DNA of 64,000 bases from Cycas panzhihuaensis (lineage: Eukaryota > Cycadophyta), in the NCBI GenBank assembly GCA_023213395.1, contig CM041465.1:128285741-128349740 (forward strand), given 5' to 3'. The position numbers and the translations under genes are program-made. The notes under the pieces are model-generated. The model saw only the letters and a list, made by a program, of their open reading frames with translations, ran no database searches and was not told the origin of the DNA. Of this stretch, positions 60,639 through 64,000 are shown one piece after another; the first letter of the stretch is position 1, and each line of letters opens with the position of its first letter.

Positions 60639-61139
60639 TTATCGCTGCGCATCTGCTTGCTGCTTCATCCTGTTCCTTGCCATTGCTAAATTGTCCTTAA
60701 GAATTCTAATCGTGTCTTCCATTTGCTTTTGGTGTTCTTGGACAGTTTGAACCTGAGATGATCCATTCCATATCAATAGAGATGGCGGCTGGTATCTGTA
60801 AAGAGCCTGGAATGGCGTCATCTTGGTGGAAGAGTGGTATGTTGTATTATACCACCACTCTGCTAGGTGCAGCCACTTGTACCACTGATTTTGTTTATCT
60901 GAGTAGAAATTCCTCAAATAACCTTCTAGACATTTATTGACTATCTCTGTCTGTCCATCAGTTTGGGGATGGTACGCTGTGCTCATGTGTAATTTTATAC
61001 CTGTAATTCTAAATAAATCCTTCCAAAATTTACTGGTGAACTTTGGATCCCTATCGCTAACAATAGTTTTAGGGAACCCATGTAGTCTATGGATTTCTTT
61101 CATGTATAGTTCTGCTACGTCACTTGCCTTTGTTGTTGA
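60639..61139 (-). pseudogene. Integrase catalytic core, young chromovirus
   Basis: The 154-codon frame (61103-60639) has KEIHRLHGFPKTIVSDRDPKFTSKFW (second catalytic Asp in SDRD), STAYHPQTDGQTEIVNKCLEGYL (catalytic Glu in QTE), YNTTYHSSTKMTPFQALYRYQPP and a long coiled tail. It is separated from the upstream integrase frame by one TAG after SHFQVL, where other elements have a normal codon. The catalytic triad is complete when both frames are considered. Substrate would be the element's own cDNA, with host chromatin as target. Confidence 0.9.
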
Positions 61140-61853
61140 CTATAGCACTTGAAAATGGCTATACTTTGTTAATCTGTCGACTGTGACAAGGATTGCATCT
61201 TTACCTTCTGATTTCGGGAGACCTGTAATAAAATCCATTAAAATTTCTTCCCATTTTTGGTTGGGAATTGGTAAGGGTTGTAGGAGACCTGGGGTCTTTA
61301 CACATTCTACCTTATTCCATTGACAAATGTCACATTCTATCATAAATTTTTGGACGTCTGATTTCAAGCCCTTCCAAAAGTATGATGCTTTTATCTTCCG
61401 ATAAGTCTTATCTATACTGGTGTGGCCTGCTTCTGGGACCGAATGTGCTTCTTGCAGTATAATTTCCTTTAATTTGGAATTTTTGGGAATGCAGATTTTG
61501 CCATTCCTAAGAATCAGATTGCCCTTTTGTTGGTATTTATCTGAATTGCTTCCCTTCATGTTATCTAGGAGTTTTTGGTATCTTGGATCTGCCATATATT
61601 CAGTTCTAATAGATTTTAACCATGAGGGCATAATTGTTGATATCAACTGCAATGAAGGACCTTCTTTTGCTTCATCTGGGATTCTTAATAATGCATCTGC
61701 TATAATGTTCTCTTTGCCCTTCTTGTATACTATTGTGAAATCAAAATTCTGCAACTTATTGACCCATTTTTGTTGCTCATCGAACAATGTCTTCTGTCTG
61801 AGGAAGTATTTCATACTATCATGATCTGTGCGCACTTGAAAGGAATTTCCCAA
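61140..61853 (-). pseudogene. RNase H end and integrase N-terminal half, young chromovirus
   Basis: Residues ~1-65 finish RNase H: RTDHDSMKYFLRQ, then FDFTIVYKKGKENIIADALLRIP (normally VADALSR). Residues ~130-180 are the integrase zinc finger, EAHSVPEAGHTSIDKTYRKI then MIECDICQWNK (His-His-Cys-Cys all present). Residues ~205-237 start the core, with MDFITGLP and ILVTVDRLTKYSHF containing the first catalytic Asp. It is separated from the RT frame by one TAG just before QWRQYLL. Confidence 0.9.
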
Positions 61854-61871
61854 TAGATACTGTCGCCATTG

Positions 61872-62946
61872 CTAGATGGCGTGCATGATAGTGAGCATCT
61901 CCTTATCATATATGGGTTTGAGTTTTTCTCTGTTATTTAACTTCCGACTCTCATAAGCTATTGGTCTTTCATCTTGGAGTAAGACTGCTCCTATCCCGAA
62001 TCCTGATGCATCACATTCCAATACGAATGGTTTCGAAAAATCAGGTGTTGTTAGCACTGGAGCTGTTATCATGGCCTTCTTAAGATTACCAAAAGCTTCT
62101 TCTGCTTCTAGGTTCCAAACAAATGCATCTTTCTTTGTTAAATCCGTAAGGGGTGCTGCTAGGTGTGCATAACCCTTTATAAACTTCCTAACAAATCTTG
62201 TTGTCCCCAAGAATCCTTGAATTGCTGTAACACTTGTCGAGGTTGGCCAATTAACAATTGCTTGTATTTTCTTTGGATCAATCTTTATACCTTCTCTAGT
62301 TATGATATGGCCTAAGAATTCTAGTTCTTGCTTTGCAAACGAACATTTCTTCTTGTTGGCAAAGAATTGATTATCATGCAAAATTCCAAAAACGTTCTTC
62401 AGGTATTCTAGATGCTCTTCCCATGTCTTACTATAGATTAAGATATCATCAAAGAAAATTAACACGTATTTGCATAGGACTTGCCTGAAGGTATCTTTCA
62501 TGGTGCTCTGAAATGTTGCTGGTGCATTTGTTAATCCAAATGGCATTACCTTAAATTCAAATAGGCCTTCATGTGTTCTAAACGTTATCTTGTAGACGTC
62601 TTCTTCTTTTATCCAGATTTGATGATATCCTAAGCGTAAATCAATTTTTGAAAAGTAATTTGCTCCATGAATTTCATCCAATAGATCATCAATGCGAGGG
62701 ATCGGGTACCTGTTCTTGACTGTTAATTGATTGAGACCTCGGTAGACTACACACATTCTATATAAACCATCCTTTTTTGTACTGATAACAATCATGAATG
62801 CGGGCTTGTGCTAGGGGTAATACTCCCTTAGGATAGGAGTTCACTTGTGATTTTTTTGATTTCTTTCCTTAAATGATATGGATGTCTATATGGTTGAACG
62901 TTGATTGGCGCTGCACGTGGTATAAGTTCAATTGCATGTTGGTTTT
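61872..62946 (-). pseudogene. Reverse transcriptase and RNase H, young chromovirus
   Basis: The open 307 codons (62795-61872) contain STKKDGLYRMCVVYRGLN (usual CVDYR has Asp; here Val), RIDDLLDEIHGANYFSKIDLRLGYHQI (first catalytic Asp, residue 52), PFGLTNAPATFQSTM, and VLIFFDDILIYSKTW (FFDD at residues 114-117, as in chromoviruses). Then come KKKCSFAKQELEFLGHIITREGI, thumb and connection. RNase H starts FVLECDASGFGIGAVLLQ with ESRKLNNREKLKPIYDKEML. The 150 bp upstream (62796-62946) link to protease and contain a TAG and a probable one-base lesion near 62820. Confidence 0.92.
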
Positions 62947-62947
62947 C

Positions 62948-64000
62948 TCAAAGAGGTGGTAGTCCTTTCGGTTCATCGAACACTATCTTGTATTCTTCTA
63001 TAATTTGTTGAATCTTTGGTAGAGTATCCTTGATTTCAACCTTATAGCATGTCATAATATATGCTGATGGGTTTTTCCTGAGGATCTTCTCCATTCGGTG
63101 TGATGAGACTAGTTGTACTGGTGGTGTTGCTGGTACCTGTAATCGATACTTACGTCCTCCCTGGCGAAAACACATAAATCTAGTCATATAATTAGTGACT
63201 ATATTACCCAGAGTTTGAAGCCAATGGATTCCCAATACTGCATCCACGCCACCGATTTGCATTGCAAACATACATGTGTTTGTGCAATATTCACCCATCT
63301 GTAAATTAATTTTTTGCGTAATCCTCCGTGATGTTGTTTTCCCATTTGCAATTGACACTTGGAATGTATTTATTAGTTCTATTTTAATTCCAAGCTTCTT
63401 TGCAGTTGCCCTATTTATAAAGTTGTGTGTACTACCACTATTGACTAGAATTGTGATAGGTGCCCCTTTTATCATCCCTTGGAATCGAAGTGTTTGTGGT
63501 GTAACACTTTGTCCCGTAATTACTTGGAGTGATATGTGTACATTTTCTGTATCTAGCTCCAATAGTTCATCTACTTCAGCTTCCTCTGGCTTTTCTTCAA
63601 CTTCTTCATGAATTTCCTCGGGTGCTTCTTCTTCCTCCGATATTATAGTATCTTCGGTATTAATCATATATACCTTCTTGTTGGCGCATTGATGTTCGCG
63701 ATTCCATTTTGCACCGCATTTGAAACAAGTTCCTTTCCTCATGTGTTCTTCCTTTGTTGTTGTCTCTTGATTACTTCTAATTGTTAATGGAGCCTCCGCT
63801 TTAGTTCCTGGCCTATTCCAATTTGGGTTAAATCCTTGTGAGCTTTCTATTCTGCGTGTGAATGTAGGTCTAGTTTCCCGCAGTTCTGCTTCCACACATC
63901 TTGCTATTTTGATTGCTGAATCTAATGTTGGCACCTCTATTGCTTTTAGACGATATCTTATTGGAGGTTTCAATTCGCTAATGTATGTTTCCAGAAGGAG
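62948..64000 (-). pseudogene. gag C-terminus and protease, young chromovirus (runs off window)
   Basis: Open from the window edge; the initiation codon lies outside. The C-terminal gag helix region ends in a zinc knuckle, CFKCGAKWNREHQC (about 111 codons from the edge). An acidic linker rich in Glu (EEEEAPEEIHEEVEEKPEE) follows. The retropepsin segment is TILVNSGSTHNFINRATAKKLG, where chromoviruses have VDSGS: the active-site Asp codon GAT is AAT at 63442-63440. Then comes MQIGGVDAVLGIHWLQTLG, the second protease motif. The frame ends with TGA at GLPPL, an Arg codon in the expected consensus. Gag packages RNA; the protease would mature Gag-Pol but looks catalytically dead. Confidence 0.9.

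Larger units (their letters stand above)
59740..64000 (-). mobile_element. Young chromovirus (Ty3/gypsy), minus strand, 5' part beyond window
   Basis: Reads right to left: gag/zinc knuckle, protease, RT, RNase H, integrase, chromodomain, polypurine tract, 3' LTR (to ~59740). CpGs and higher GC are kept. Only about six stops interrupt gag-pol, each explicable by one C-to-T or G-to-A change or a single local lesion near 62820. It inserted into the gag start of the LTR4 element. The 5' LTR and the start of gag are outside the window. Confidence 0.93.

Noticed and set aside
60758-61824. Plus-strand ORFs at 60758-60940, 60937-61152 and 61420-61824
   Set aside because: They are complements of the chromovirus integrase and RNase H frames on the minus strand.
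63276-63611. 111-codon plus-strand ORF
   Set aside because: It is the complement of the chromovirus protease and acidic linker; no independent evidence.
1-64000. Host gene with introns hidden in the window
   Set aside because: No run of exon-like frames with splice sites and a recognisable plant protein family was found. Every recognised domain belongs to a retroelement.

Overview
The window looks like intergenic DNA of a seed plant. No host protein gene, tRNA, rRNA or other host RNA gene could be recognised. Almost everything that can be named is LTR retrotransposon of plant type: a Tat-like Ty3/gypsy giant carrying an antisense plant-mobile-domain (PMD) frame, several gypsy elements (two with chromodomains), Ty1/copia elements, one non-autonomous element and one TRIM. 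Most coding remnants are full of TAA/TAG/TGA stops where the family has Gln, Arg or Trp codons. C-to-T/G-to-A change dominates and CpG is scarce, the signature of old methylated repeats. A large, repeat-swollen, AT-rich genome of gymnosperm type (Welwitschia-like composition came to mind) would fit, but that is inference and the species is not determined here.

Layout. 1-4002 is comparatively GC-rich and keeps CpGs; it holds an RNase HI remnant (minus strand), a possible LTR-like promoter stretch and a 343-bp foldback/MITE. 4118-4294 is an array of seven ~26-bp units. 5859-26221 is one ~20-kb Tat-like element (+ strand) with ~2.3-kb LTRs, a decayed gag-PR-RT-RH-INT, an antisense PMD-like frame and a ~47-bp tandem array before its 3' LTR. 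A 3.4-kb non-autonomous LTR element with an exact 5-bp target duplication (TAGAT) is nested in it. 26292-33080 is a gypsy integrase remnant (minus) split by a complete but dead copia element (26751-32663). 33500-41100 is a chromodomain gypsy (minus) split by a non-coding LTR element (35455-39523), which is itself split by a 312-bp TRIM (39020-39331).

41144-57773 is an LTR-internal-LTR-internal-LTR-internal array of one gypsy family (+ strand). Each shared LTR has a polypurine tract before it and a primer-binding site after it. A deleted copia element (43110-45071) is inserted in the first internal region. 58293-59735 is the 5' end of a younger relative of that family, cut off by a minus-strand chromovirus (about 59740-64000, running off the window). 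The chromovirus is the youngest and best preserved element: its gag, protease, RT, RNase H, integrase and chromodomain are still readable, with only a few stops.

The pieces do not work together as host genes; they are a stratigraphy of insertions. The most interesting items are the antisense PMD frame inside the Tat-like element, the shared-LTR array with its variable 21-bp LTR repeats, the intact-ended TRIM, and an unidentified coding-like stretch inside the 3.4-kb non-autonomous element.
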